Of a DNA stretch of 64,000 bases, positions 18,287-27,162 are shown piece after piece; position 1 is the stretch's first letter; the number at the start of each line of letters is the position of its first letter. The DNA is from Pseudomonas cichorii. Its GTDB lineage: Bacteria > Pseudomonadota > Gammaproteobacteria > Pseudomonadales > Pseudomonadaceae. The position numbers and the translations under genes were made by a program. The notes beneath the pieces are model-generated. The model ran no database searches, had not been told where the DNA came from, and saw nothing but the letters and a program-made list of their open reading frames with translations. The stretch is from NCBI RefSeq assembly GCF_015471405.1, contig NZ_BLVZ01000001.1, positions 62,001-126,000 of the forward strand, in the 5' to 3' direction.

Positions 18287-18742
18287 ATGAAAATTGCATC
18301 TTCCGACCAAACGCCTCTAATGCAACTGCACATTGCCAGCTCAGTGCCAGTGGTTGCGACCGAAAACTCGGTCAGTGCCAGCGTTACGCCCGTTACGGTT
18401 CAGGTTCAGATCTCCAAAGAAGGCCGTGAAAAATTAGAAAGTGAAAAATACGCGGACATTGACCGGGCTCCCTTGCCCGAAGACGTCAAAGAGGCCCTGA
18501 AGAATATTCGTAAGCTGCAGGAAAAAATTGCTGAGAAAAGTCAGGAACTGATGGAGTTGGCAAGCGACAAGACGTTGTCTGACGACGACCTCAAGCGTAA
18601 ACGAGATACGTTGACGATCGAGATAAGAAGCATGCAATCCGCTTTGGGGGATGCAATGAGCGCCCTGAACAACTCAATGAGTTCAAAAAACATGAGTGCC
18701 GAGAGCCAGGGCATTGCCAGGGGGCTGCTCGGGATGAAATAA
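18287..18742 (+). CDS. Conserved-looking coiled-coil protein, function unknown
   Basis: I do not recognise a named family for this 151-residue protein. It has no signal peptide or membrane helix. An N-terminal Ser/Val-rich stretch leads to VQVQISKEGREKLESE (about residues 42-57). A charged helical region with heptad spacing follows (about 65-125, rich in K, E, L), then a Ser/Met-rich end. It may be a secreted or motility-associated helical protein, but that is only a guess. The ATG has a weak GGAG about ten bases upstream. It stands alone between the receptor gene (divergent) and polB. Confidence 0.6.
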   Translation: MKIASSDQTPLMQLHIASSVPVVATENSVSASVTPVTVQVQISKEGREKLESEKYADIDRAPLPEDVKEALKNIRKLQEKIAEKSQELMELASDKTLSDDDLKRKRDTLTIEIRSMQSALGDAMSALNNSMSSKNMSAESQGIARGLLGMK

Positions 18743-18856
18743 GCCATGAGCTTTGTGCGGCCAGGATTGAACATGTCCCGAACCGGGCTATGCCGGGCGC
18801 GATGTGTACGAGAAGGGTAGAATCACCTTCTGAAACACTTTCTTGAGGTCCGCACG

Positions 18857-21226
18857 TTGGATTTACAGCAGGGCTTTATCCTGAGCCGACACTGGCGTGA
18901 TACGCCTGCCGGGACTGAAGTCGACTTCTGGCTGGCCACCGATCACGGCCCCAGACATATCCGCCTGCCTTGCCAGCCTTCCGTCGCTTTTGTGCCCGCC
19001 GAGCAGAGCGAGCGGGCCAAGGCGTTGCTGCGCAGCGAGCGTGGTGTGGAGCTGCGTCCGCTGGCGCTCTGTGATTTCCGGCATCGTCCGGTGCTGGGTG
19101 TCTATTGCCAGCAGCATCGGCAGTTGATGAACATCGAGAAGCTGTTGCGCAAGGGCAATGTGGATGTCTATGAAGCCGACATCCGCCCCCCGGAACGCTA
19201 CCTGATGGAGCGCTTCATCACGGCTCCGGTGCTGTTCGGTGGTACGCCCGATGCCGATGGCGTGTTGTGCGATGCCCATATCAAACCCGACCCGACTTAT
19301 CGTCCGCAGTTGAAACTGGTGTCGCTGGATATCGAAACCACGGCCAGGGGTGAGCTGTATTCGATTGCCCTGGAAGGCTGCGGGCAGCGCCAGGTCTACA
19401 TGCTGGGGCCAGCCAACGGCGGCAATGAAGCGCTGGATTTTCAACTGGAATATTGCGACACCCGCGCACAGTTGCTGGAGAGGCTGAACCAGTGGATGGC
19501 CCTCCATGATCCGGATGCGATCATCGGCTGGAATGTGGTGCAGTTCGACCTGCGAGTCCTGCATGAGCATGCCAAGCGCCTGCAGGTTCCTCTGATGCTG
19601 GGGCGTGACAACGAGCCCATGGGCTGGCGCGAGCATGGCAGCCGCAATAATCATTACTTTGCCGATATCGGCGGCCGTCTGGTGATCGACGGTATTGAAG
19701 CGCTGCGCTCCGCAACCTGGAGCTTTCCGTCGTTCAGCCTTGAAAACGTGGCGCAGACTCTGCTGGGCGAAGGCAAGGCCATTGATACGCCGTATCAGCG
19801 CATGGACGAAATAAACCGGATGTTCGCCGAGGACAAGCCGGCGCTGGCCCGCTACAACATCAAGGACTGCGAACTGGTGACACGGATCTTCGCCAGGACC
19901 GAGTTGCTGACCTTCCTGCTGGAGCGCGCCACGGTGACCGGCTTGCCCGCCGACCGCAGCGGTGGTTCGGTTGCCGCGTTCTGCCATTTGTATATCCCGC
20001 TGATGCACCGCCAGGGCTTTGTTGCCCCCAATCTCGGCGAGCGCCTGCCGGAAGCCAGCCCCGGTGGCTTTGTCATGGACTCCCGGCCCGGTCTGTATGA
20101 GTCTGTGCTGGTGCTGGATTACAAGAGCCTGTATCCGTCGATCATCCGCTCTTTCCTGATCGACCCCGTGGGGCTTGTCGAGGGTATGCGTCAGCCGGAT
20201 GACGAGCATTCCGTACCGGGCTTTCGCGGGGCGCGTTTTTCCCGTACGCGGCATAGCCTGCCGTCCATTGTCGAGCGTGTCTGGCAAGGTCGTGAAACCG
20301 CCAAGCGCGAACAGAATGCGCCGCTGTCCCAGGCGTTGAAGATCATCATGAACGCTTTCTATGGCGTGTTGGGGTCGAGCGGTTGTCGCTTTTTCGACCC
20401 GCGCCTGGCGTCGTCGATCACCATGCGTGGCCATGAAATCATGCTCAAGACCCGTGAACTGATCCAGGCTCAGGGCTACACGGTGATCTACGGCGACACC
20501 GATTCAACCTTCGTCTGGCTGGGACGTCCGCACGAGCAGGAGGAAGCCGCGGATATCGGCCGGGCGCTGGTCAAGCATGTCAACCAGTGGTGGCGTGAGC
20601 ATCTGCACAACGAGTACGGTCTGCAAAGTGCCCTTGAGTTGCAATATGAAACGCATTTTCGCCGTTTTCTGATGCCGACCATTCGGGGCGCCGAGGAGGG
20701 CAGCAAGAAGCGTTATGCCGGGTTGGTGACTCGTGCCGACGGCAGCGAGGAAATGGTCTACAAAGGGCTGGAAACCGTACGCACCGACTGGTCGCCGCTG
20801 GCGCAGCAGTTTCAGCAGGAGCTGTACTTGCGGATCTTCAAGCGCCAGCCTTATCAGGATTATGTGCGTGAGTATGTACGCCGCACTCTGGCCGGCGAAC
20901 TCGATGACTTGCTGATTTATCGCAAGCGGTTGCGTCGCAAGCTGGATGACTACCAACGCAACGTCCCGCCCCATGTGCGGGCGGCGCGTCTTGCCGATGA
21001 GTACAACGACCGTCAGGGCCGACCGCGCCAGTATCAGAACGGTGGCTGGATCAGCTATGTGATAAGTGTCGCCGGGCCAGAGCCCCTGGAGATTCGTACC
21101 GCGCCTATCGATTACGACCATTACGTCAGCAAGCAACTGCAACCCTTGGCTGACGCAATTCTGCCGTTTGTGCTGTCCCGAACCATCGACTTGCAGAGTC
21201 TGGATCAGCTCAGTTTTGACTTCTGA
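18857..21226 (+). CDS. polB: DNA polymerase II (family B)
   Basis: The 789-residue enzyme is a family B polymerase with proofreading exonuclease, used in E. coli for replication restart and lesion bypass after DNA damage. The exonuclease carries the acidic motif SLDIETT (about 155-161) and a later [11 protein letters not shown]. The polymerase has [10 protein letters not shown] (motif A), [14 protein letters not shown] (motif B) and YGDTDSTF (motif C, with both catalytic aspartates). The start is a TTG at 18857 with GAGG seven bases upstream; no better ATG exists before the conserved N-terminus. I found no clear LexA box upstream. Confidence 0.96.
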   Translation: MDLQQGFILSRHWRDTPAGTEVDFWLATDHGPRHIRLPCQPSVAFVPAEQSERAKALLRSERGVELRPLALCDFRHRPVLGVYCQQHRQLMNIEKLLRKGNVDVYEADIRPPERYLMERFITAPVLFGGTPDADGVLCDAHIKPDPTYRPQLKLVSLDIETTARGELYSIALEGCGQRQVYMLGPANGGNEALDFQLEYCDTRAQLLERLNQWMALHDPDAIIGWNVVQFDLRVLHEHAKRLQVPLMLGRDNEPMGWREHGSRNNHYFADIGGRLVIDGIEALRSATWSFPSFSLENVAQTLLGEGKAIDTPYQRMDEINRMFAEDKPALARYNIKDCELVTRIFARTELLTFLLERATVTGLPADRSGGSVAAFCHLYIPLMHRQGFVAPNLGERLPEASPGGFVMDSRPGLYESVLVLDYKSLYPSIIRSFLIDPVGLVEGMRQPDDEHSVPGFRGARFSRTRHSLPSIVERVWQGRETAKREQNAPLSQALKIIMNAFYGVLGSSGCRFFDPRLASSITMRGHEIMLKTRELIQAQGYTVIYGDTDSTFVWLGRPHEQEEAADIGRALVKHVNQWWREHLHNEYGLQSALELQYETHFRRFLMPTIRGAEEGSKKRYAGLVTRADGSEEMVYKGLETVRTDWSPLAQQFQQELYLRIFKRQPYQDYVREYVRRTLAGELDDLLIYRKRLRRKLDDYQRNVPPHVRAARLADEYNDRQGRPRQYQNGGWISYVISVAGPEPLEIRTAPIDYDHYVSKQLQPLADAILPFVLSRTIDLQSLDQLSFDF

Positions 21227-21237
21227 TTACGGCTGGT

Positions 21238-21675
21238 TCATTCCGGAATTTCAATACGGATTGCGCGGGTCCCGATTTCTGCGCCGCTCACGCTATCAAT
21301 CGCAACAGGTTTTATATCGATGCCCGTCTCGGCATCCAGAAAGCGCGTCAGATCGCCTTCACCTCGATGCTTCTTGCCCCAGGCGCCGATCATGAACAGC
21401 ACCGGCAAGTAGTCTCTTCCGGCCTCGGTCAAGACATATTCCTCTCGTGGCGGGCGCTCAGAATACAGGCGTTTCTCCAGCAGTTTCTCGTCCGTTAGCG
21501 TCGCAAGACGCTTGGTGAGCATGGTCGGGGCGATCCCCAGGCTCTTCTTGAACTGGTCAAAGCGCGTCAGGCCAGCATTGGCATCGCGAAGGATCAGCAT
21601 GCTCCAGGCATCACCTATGCAAGCGAGGCTTCGGGCGATGGGGCAGGTGCTTTCGGTAGTGTTTTTTGAGTTCAT
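21238..21675 (-). CDS. HxlR-family transcriptional regulator
   Basis: A 145-residue winged helix protein of the HxlR type. CPIARSLACIGDAWSMLILRD (read as residues 11-31) is the family N-terminus with its conserved early cysteine, and the winged region runs through RFDQFKKSLGIAPTMLTKRL to GRDYLPVL. These regulators often sense electrophiles or redox state through that cysteine. It is divergent from an SDR gene (21870), and a strong inverted repeat lies just before its own start codon, so it probably represses itself and the SDR/YciI genes. Confidence 0.9.
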   Translation of the reverse strand: MNSKNTTESTCPIARSLACIGDAWSMLILRDANAGLTRFDQFKKSLGIAPTMLTKRLATLTDEKLLEKRLYSERPPREEYVLTEAGRDYLPVLFMIGAWGKKHRGEGDLTRFLDAETGIDIKPVAIDSVSGAEIGTRAIRIEIPE

Positions 21676-21679
21676 ATCA

Positions 21680-21704
21680 TTTCAGTATTGACTAGGTACT
21701 GAAA
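21680..21704. promoter_or_regulatory. Inverted repeat, probable HxlR operator
   Basis: TTTCAGTA (21680-21687) and TACTGAAA (21697-21704) are perfect 8-base arms nine bases apart. The site begins five bases before the hxlR-type ATG (minus strand) and lies in the divergent intergenic region, where an autoregulatory operator would be expected. Confidence 0.6.
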
Positions 21705-21869
21705 CGATACTAGCATTTCTTCCGTACCGAGTCCACCCGCAAAGGGGCTGGAGGGGCGAAGCAATATCGTCCACGTTGATCGCACAGTTTCCGGTGCGCG
21801 TATGCCAACGGCTGAATCGCAACTTTACTGCGAGTGGCCAAGTAACGCCTTGACTTTGGGGAATGATAA

Positions 21870-22673
21870 ATGAGCAAGACAGTTTTGATTACAGGCGCAT
21901 CATCTGGTTTTGGGCTATTGCTCGCCAGACAGCTTTATCAACAAGGCTTCAATGTTATCGGCACGAGTCGCGAGCCGCACAAGTATGCAGCTCAGGTTCC
22001 GTTCAAACTCTTGAAGCTCGATATCGATGATGATCATTCGATAAAGTCTTTTGTGACGGAGTTGTTTCAGCATACCCGGCAACTGGATGTATTGGTCAAT
22101 AACGCCGGTTATATGGTCACGGGCATTGCAGAAGAAACACCCGTCGAATTGGGACGTCAGCAACTGGAAACAAACTTCTGGGGAACAGTGAAAGTCACAA
22201 ATGCCCTTTTGCCGCATTTCAGGGCGCAGAAGCAGGGCAGGATTATCACCGTCAGTTCGATTGTCGGTTTGATCGGGCCACCCAATCTGTCTTACTACAC
22301 GGCGTCGAAGCATGCCGTACAGGGCTATTTCAAATCCCTGCGTTTCGAGTTGAACCCGTTCAACATCAAGGTCAGCATGGTTGAGCCGGTCTGGTTCAAG
22401 ACCAACCTTGGCCACAACGCCGTCACCGCAGAAGACACCTTCATCCCGGATTACAACGCATACCGCACGCAAGTGAGGGCTGCGACGCAGAAAGGTATCG
22501 ACGGCGCTGAGGCTCCCGACAAGGTTGTCAAGACCATTACCCGTCTGATCCACGCCAAAGAGCCAGGATTCAGTAACCCTGTGGGCAAGATGACCCGCAT
22601 GATTCTTTTCCTGCAAAACTATGTGCCCAGGATGTTTGAAAGCGCGATCCTGAAAAGCGTTAAAACAGCTTGA
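21870..22673 (+). CDS. Short-chain dehydrogenase/reductase
   Basis: A 267-residue classical SDR oxidoreductase. It has the nucleotide-binding TGASSGFG near the N-terminus (about 7-14), NNAG near 84-87, the catalytic Ser in ITVSSIVG and the catalytic YTASK (about 146-150). The family is NADP- or NAD-dependent; substrate is unknown. It lies divergent from the HxlR regulator and 75 bases before a YciI-like gene, so a small regulated detoxification or quinone/aldehyde response is plausible. Confidence 0.88.
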   Translation: MSKTVLITGASSGFGLLLARQLYQQGFNVIGTSREPHKYAAQVPFKLLKLDIDDDHSIKSFVTELFQHTRQLDVLVNNAGYMVTGIAEETPVELGRQQLETNFWGTVKVTNALLPHFRAQKQGRIITVSSIVGLIGPPNLSYYTASKHAVQGYFKSLRFELNPFNIKVSMVEPVWFKTNLGHNAVTAEDTFIPDYNAYRTQVRAATQKGIDGAEAPDKVVKTITRLIHAKEPGFSNPVGKMTRMILFLQNYVPRMFESAILKSVKTA

Positions 22674-22748
22674 ACAATAGAGTCGAAGTCAAAGAGCGGG
22701 AAGCATGGAAGCTTCGCCCTTGAGTATTATTCCTGAGAGTATCTGATC

Positions 22749-23042
22749 ATGAAGTATTACTTGTGTAAGTTCATTCCTCCGCGTGCGGATTTTCTGGCAA
22801 CCATGACGGCCGATGAGCAGCAATGGATGAAACAGCATGGCGAGTATCTGAATGCGCTGCTTGAAGATAATGTGATTGTTGCACACGGCCCGGTCATCGA
22901 TGAAAGCGGTGGTTATGGTGTTTCGCTTTATCAGATTGCCGATGATCAGGATATTGCGGCTTTTACTGCCGAAGATCCTATTGTAAAGAACGGGGTCGGC
23001 CACTACGAACATTACACCATGCTTCATTTGAAGGCCCGCTGA
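22749..23042 (+). CDS. YciI-like protein
   Basis: The 97-residue protein has the ferredoxin-like YCII fold marks: a start MKYYLCKFIPPR, EQQWMKQHGEYL with the conserved histidine (about residue 30), and the GPVIDESGGYGV strand-turn near 49-60. YciI-family members bind small molecules or catalyse dechlorination or decarboxylation; no function can be assigned here. It follows the SDR gene and ends six bases before the convergent sirtuin gene. Confidence 0.82.
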   Translation: MKYYLCKFIPPRADFLATMTADEQQWMKQHGEYLNALLEDNVIVAHGPVIDESGGYGVSLYQIADDQDIAAFTAEDPIVKNGVGHYEHYTMLHLKAR

Positions 23043-23048
23043 TCACAA

Positions 23049-23876
23049 CTAAAGCAAACGCTCTACCAGCATCGGCAATACCTGCTCGCACGAAGCCTCG
23101 ATCTTCATGTGTAGCAAATCGTCTGCACGGGTCTTGCCCTGATTGATCGCAATGACGGGTTTGCCCTGTTCGACCATCGCCTTGCACAACCGAAATGCCG
23201 ACCAGGCCATCAATGAGGTGCCGACCACCAGCAGTCCATCGGCCTGCTCGACACTTTGCGTGGCTTTGGCGGCAGTATAGGTTGCGACGTTTTCACCAAA
23301 GAACACCACGTCCGGCTTCAGCCGCTGGCCATCGCAATGCGGGCAATGGGGTACCTGAAAGTCAGCCTCGAAAGACGAGTCCAGCAGGGTGTCGCCATCA
23401 GGCGCTTGTATGGCGTCGACCCCGGAGAGATAAGGGTTCTGCGCGAGCATGATGTCCTGGATCGTGGCGCGGTCATTGCGTTGATGGCAGTCCAGGCAAT
23501 AGACGCGATGCAGGCTGCCATGCAACTCGATCACGCCATGGCTTCCCGCCTGATCGTGGAGCGCATCGACGTTCTGGGTAATGAGCCCGCTGATGTTGCC
23601 ACTGGCCTGCAAACTCGCCAATGCCCGGTGCGCGGCATTGGGCTCAGCCTTGCGGATACGCGGCCAACCGAGCATCGCCCGCGCCCAGTAACGCTGTCGT
23701 GCGCTGTGTTCCTTGAGGAATTCCTGATACATCATCGGCTGCTTGCCACGCCGCACGCCATCCTTGTCGCGATAGTCGGGAATGCCCGACGCCGTGCTGA
23801 TGCCTGCGCCGGTCAGGGCAAGGAGCGGCCTGTCGGTCAGGGTCTGGAGCAGGTCGCGGATCGTGTTGTCCAGCAT
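23049..23876 (-). CDS. NAD-dependent protein deacylase, sirtuin (Sir2 family)
   Basis: The 275-residue sirtuin removes acyl groups from lysines with NAD+ as co-substrate. GAGISTASGIPDYRD (about 22-36) binds NAD, TQNVDALHDQAG follows, the catalytic His lies in ELHGSLH (about 120), and zinc is held by CLDC and CPHC. The large ADFQVPHCPHC insert is usual for this Pseudomonas type. AGAGG precedes the ATG. Only 47 bases separate it from the upstream TIGR03915-type gene on the same strand, so it may be transcribed with the LexA-box operon. Confidence 0.93.
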   Translation of the reverse strand: MLDNTIRDLLQTLTDRPLLALTGAGISTASGIPDYRDKDGVRRGKQPMMYQEFLKEHSARQRYWARAMLGWPRIRKAEPNAAHRALASLQASGNISGLITQNVDALHDQAGSHGVIELHGSLHRVYCLDCHQRNDRATIQDIMLAQNPYLSGVDAIQAPDGDTLLDSSFEADFQVPHCPHCDGQRLKPDVVFFGENVATYTAAKATQSVEQADGLLVVGTSLMAWSAFRLCKAMVEQGKPVIAINQGKTRADDLLHMKIEASCEQVLPMLVERLL

Positions 23877-23923
23877 CGTCGGACCTCTAACGGAGGGTTC
23901 AGGTCGAGGTTACCACCAATCGT

Positions 23924-24757
23924 TTACCGGCCAATCCTTTTACCAGGCCTTGCTCCAATATCACTGGCCTGACCATCCTTTTGTTTGCCGGTTCTGGCCT
24001 GGGTGATCAGCGCGGGGATCAGCGGGCCTTCAGGCAGGGTTTTCCAGAAGCGCGAAGGCATATGACCTTGCATGACCTTGGGGTTCAGGCGTGCGGGGTT
24101 GAAGATGTGGCTGTAATAGGTCAGCCACAGATCGCCGTGGGGGTCTTCTACCTGACGGGCCAGCTTTTGCCAGACCTCGGGGCAGCGCCGTTCATGGATC
24201 AGTTGTGTGCCATCGTAATAAACCCCGTCTCTTGGGGTGGCGATCATCCAGCGATGCTGGCCCATGCGGCCGATGAAGTGCTGGCTGGCGCTTTCCAGAA
24301 TGTCATGGGCCGGTTCGTGCCAGGCCACGTATTCGGGTTGTAGCAGATCGCAGGCTTCGCTTGAGGCAGGAAGTGCCACAAAGCGCAGGAAGGCATGCAG
24401 GTGATGGGCCTCACGGCCAATGGTCTTGAGGCGTCGATGCAGTTCGCTGCCCAGCTTGTCACCCGCCAGCATGGCGGTCCGGTCGCCATGGCTGACCCGC
24501 CACAACACTTCATACAACAGGCTCCAGCGCTGATCGCCCCGATAGCAGGCCGCGCTTTGCAGCAAATGCAGCAACTCCAGCGGTACGCGCGCCTGAAACG
24601 GCCCTTGTTGCTGCGGGATATCTTCATCGCTGGAGAAAAGATCCGCAGCGCTGCCAGCCTTCCAGCTGACCCGGCTGGGATCGATTTCATGGCTCAACAG
24701 CCAGCGTGCCTGCTGGCGCCAGGTATCGAACAGGTCATCGCAATCCAGGCAGATCAT
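23924..24757 (-). CDS. TIGR03915-type (DUF4130) putative DNA repair protein
   Basis: The 277-residue protein matches the TIGR03915 family, which is found next to a radical SAM/helix-hairpin-helix protein. In many proteobacteria it is also fused to a uracil-DNA glycosylase-like domain (UdgX family); here it stands alone. Marks include LQSAACYRGDQRWSLLYEVLWR (in the range about 70-92), RMGQHRWMIATP and ERRCPEVWQKLARQVEDPHGDLW. The biochemical activity is unknown. Its ATG overlaps the stop of the radical SAM gene as ATGA, showing tight coupling; an in-frame TTG at 24763 was not preferred. Confidence 0.85.
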   Translation of the reverse strand: MICLDCDDLFDTWRQQARWLLSHEIDPSRVSWKAGSAADLFSSDEDIPQQQGPFQARVPLELLHLLQSAACYRGDQRWSLLYEVLWRVSHGDRTAMLAGDKLGSELHRRLKTIGREAHHLHAFLRFVALPASSEACDLLQPEYVAWHEPAHDILESASQHFIGRMGQHRWMIATPRDGVYYDGTQLIHERRCPEVWQKLARQVEDPHGDLWLTYYSHIFNPARLNPKVMQGHMPSRFWKTLPEGPLIPALITQARTGKQKDGQASDIGARPGKRIGR

Positions 24758-25974
24758 CCCCAAAGCCCCAGTTGTTGAGGTTGCGGCCTATCCCGCAACT
24801 GGTGATGCAGTTGTTCGCTGCTGCTGTCGGCCTGGGACGGATGGTAATCGCTGGTGATGATGAACGGCCTGGCTTTGGCCAGGACGCAGCGCAGCCGGGT
24901 CAGGTCCTCATAGCGAATGCGCCGTTGCCTGCGCAGTTCGACCAGCCGTTGGGTGGTGCGGATGCCGATGCCCGGAATACGGGCGATCAGGGCCGGTTCG
25001 GCGTTGTTCAGGTCCAGCGGGAAGACCGCACGGTTGCTCAAGGCCCAGGCCAGCTTGGGGTCGATGTCCAGCGCCAGATCGCCCGGTCCATTGAGCAGTT
25101 CAGTGGCAGTAAAACCGTAGCCGCGCAATAGAAAGTCGGCCTGATACAGGCGGTGTTCGCGCAGCAGTGGCGGTGCGGCCAGTGGCACGCTGTTCGGGCT
25201 GTTGGGGATCGGGCTGAACGCCGAGTAATAGACCCGGCGCAACTTGAAGTTGCTGTAGAGCGACTGAGCACTGTGCAGGATGGTGCTGTCATCGGTGGCG
25301 TCGGCCCCCACGATCATCTGGGTACTTTGCCCGGCGGGTGCGAAACGCGGGGCACGTGGCTCGTTGAGCACGGTCTGCTCGCCGGTGTGGATGGTTTTCA
25401 TGGCCAGCTTGATGGAGGCCACGTCCTTTTCCGGTGCCAGGGTTTGCAGGCTGGCATCGGTTGGCAGCTCGATATTCACGCTCAGGCGATCGGCATACAG
25501 GCCTGCTTGTTCTATCAGCGCCGGATCGGCATCGGGGATGGTCTTGAGGTGGATATAGCCCCGAAACTCGTGTTTCTCGCGCAGCAGCCGGGCGACCTGC
25601 ACCAGTTGCTCCATGGTGTAGTCGGCGGACCGGATGATGCCGGAACTCAGGAACAACCCGCTGACACAGTTGCGTCGATAGAAATCCAGCGTCAGGGTGA
25701 CGACTTCTTCAGGGCTGAAGCGAGCACGGGGCACATCGCTGGAGCGCCGGTTGACGCAGTATTGGCAGTCATACAGGCAGAAGTTGGTCAGCAGGATTTT
25801 CAGCAGCGAGACGCAGCGACCATCGGGCGTGAAGCTGTGGCAAATGCCCATGCCGGTAGTCGAGCCAAGTCCCGTCTTGCCTTGTGAACTGCGCTTGGGA
25901 GCGCCGCTGCTGGCGCACGACGCATCGTATTTGGCAGCGTCTGCCAGAATGCTGAGCTTGTCGATGAGCTGCAT
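24754..25974 (-). CDS. Putative DNA modification/repair radical SAM protein (TIGR03916 type)
   Basis: The 406-residue protein has the radical SAM cluster motif CLYDCQYC at Cys66, Cys70 and Cys73. A TIM-barrel region follows, then two helix-hairpin-helix elements near 330-370 (ALIARIPGIGIRTTQRLVELR), which usually contact DNA. The N-terminus keeps a further cysteine cluster (Cys20, Cys45, Cys54). Families of this kind are always paired with a TIGR03915 protein and are suggested to act on DNA lesions, though the reaction is not known. The gene begins 14 bases after a near-perfect LexA box. Confidence 0.88.
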   Translation of the reverse strand: MQLIDKLSILADAAKYDASCASSGAPKRSSQGKTGLGSTTGMGICHSFTPDGRCVSLLKILLTNFCLYDCQYCVNRRSSDVPRARFSPEEVVTLTLDFYRRNCVSGLFLSSGIIRSADYTMEQLVQVARLLREKHEFRGYIHLKTIPDADPALIEQAGLYADRLSVNIELPTDASLQTLAPEKDVASIKLAMKTIHTGEQTVLNEPRAPRFAPAGQSTQMIVGADATDDSTILHSAQSLYSNFKLRRVYYSAFSPIPNSPNSVPLAAPPLLREHRLYQADFLLRGYGFTATELLNGPGDLALDIDPKLAWALSNRAVFPLDLNNAEPALIARIPGIGIRTTQRLVELRRQRRIRYEDLTRLRCVLAKARPFIITSDYHPSQADSSSEQLHHQLRDRPQPQQLGLWG

Positions 25975-25986
25975 GAAAAATACCGA

Positions 25987-26006
25987 TACTGTTTTTATAT
26001 ACAGTA
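25987..26006 (-). promoter_or_regulatory. LexA (SOS) box
   Basis: TACTGTTTTTATATACAGTA differs from the E. coli consensus TACTGTATATATATACAGTA at two of 20 bases and keeps the CTG-N10-CAG core (25989-26004). It is 12 bases before the radical SAM start codon, where LexA would block transcription. Confidence 0.88.
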
Positions 26007-26042
26007 TAGGGTTAAGTGACTTACCACAAGCTCGGAATCAGG

Positions 26043-26936
26043 CTACAGGCCCTGACTGGTCCGTATCAGATCATAGGCCTTGCGGGCCAGTGGATTAACG
26101 GTGTTGGGCCGAATCCACAAGTGATAGGTCACGTTGGGCAGGCGCGGCAGGCCATCGTTCTCACCCAGTACGCGCATGTCCGGCCCGAGCATTTCCATGC
26201 TGCGCGGCGTGACGCCGAGGCCTGCACGAGTGGCGGCCTTGATGCCGATCAGATTGGACGCCAGATAAGCCTGCCGCCACGGGATATTGGCGGCTTCCAG
26301 AGCCTGCAGGGCATAGCGCCGATAGATGCTCGGTTCATCCACCAGAATCAGCGGCAGCGGTTCGTCCGGTACATGGATGTATTGCGCGGAACAGATCCAC
26401 CACACAGGCGAAGTACGCAAGGCAAAACCTTCCAGGGTCGGGTCTTCGCGGGTGGAAATCACCATGTCCACCTTGCCGCGATGCAGGTCTTCCATCAGAA
26501 AGGGGCTGCGGCCCACGTCGATTTCAAGGCGCAGGCGTGGAGCCGAGCGGGCGATATGGCTCAGCAGCGGCGGCAGAATGGTGTCAGCGATGTCATGGGG
26601 CGAGCCGATACGCAACACGCCACTCAGGCTGCTTTCACGCAACGAGTTCAGGGCGTCGTCATTGAGCGACAGCATCTGCCGGGCATGACGTAGTAACTGT
26701 CGGCCCGGCTCGGTCAGTTGCTTCTGGCGACCTTGTTTCTGGAACAGGCTGACACCCACTTGTTGCTCCAGACGCTGCATGTGCTGAGTGACCGAGGACT
26801 GAGTGCGTGACAGCTGCATGCCAGCCTCGGCAAAGCTGTGATGATCGACCACGGCGACAAAGGTGCGCAGCAGTTCCAGGTCGAGAGTCGAGGTCGGGCT
26901 TGATGGGGCGGTCATGGTGATCTGTGCTGAATTCAT
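26043..26936 (-). CDS. LysR-family transcriptional regulator
   Basis: A 297-residue LysR regulator with the HTH at about 18-78 (LLRTFVAVVDHHSFAEAGMQL, TQSSVTQHMQRLEQQVGV, in pieces) and an effector domain behind it (RIGSPHDIADTILPPLL). It is divergent from the solute-binding protein operon beginning at 27163 with a 226-base spacer, so it probably controls that operon. It ends 69 bases before the LexA-controlled gene on the same strand. Confidence 0.9.
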   Translation of the reverse strand: MNSAQITMTAPSSPTSTLDLELLRTFVAVVDHHSFAEAGMQLSRTQSSVTQHMQRLEQQVGVSLFQKQGRQKQLTEPGRQLLRHARQMLSLNDDALNSLRESSLSGVLRIGSPHDIADTILPPLLSHIARSAPRLRLEIDVGRSPFLMEDLHRGKVDMVISTREDPTLEGFALRTSPVWWICSAQYIHVPDEPLPLILVDEPSIYRRYALQALEAANIPWRQAYLASNLIGIKAATRAGLGVTPRSMEMLGPDMRVLGENDGLPRLPNVTYHLWIRPNTVNPLARKAYDLIRTSQGL

Positions 26937-27162
26937 ATCAGGGGTTCAGGCAAATACATTACGTAATTTTATGTTTTATGTGGTGTTTTTTCTGCGCGTT
27001 TTAATTTTGTCCAATGAATACTGGGTTTTTATTGGCGGTTGAGCGGGCTCTGCATGGAAAGTTATAACCATATTTGATATTTGAATTTCCGTTAACAGGC
27101 AACGATCCGTAATGTCCCGGCATCAGGTCGGGGAACTCCGATCATTTGCCTGGGGAATTTAC

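Noticed and set aside
18743..18856. A possible LexA box before polB
   Set aside because: polB is SOS-induced in E. coli, but no CTG-N10-CAG is present in this upstream region.
18863..20434. A 523-codon minus-strand frame
   Set aside because: It is antisense to polB, whose catalytic motifs are all in the plus-strand frame.
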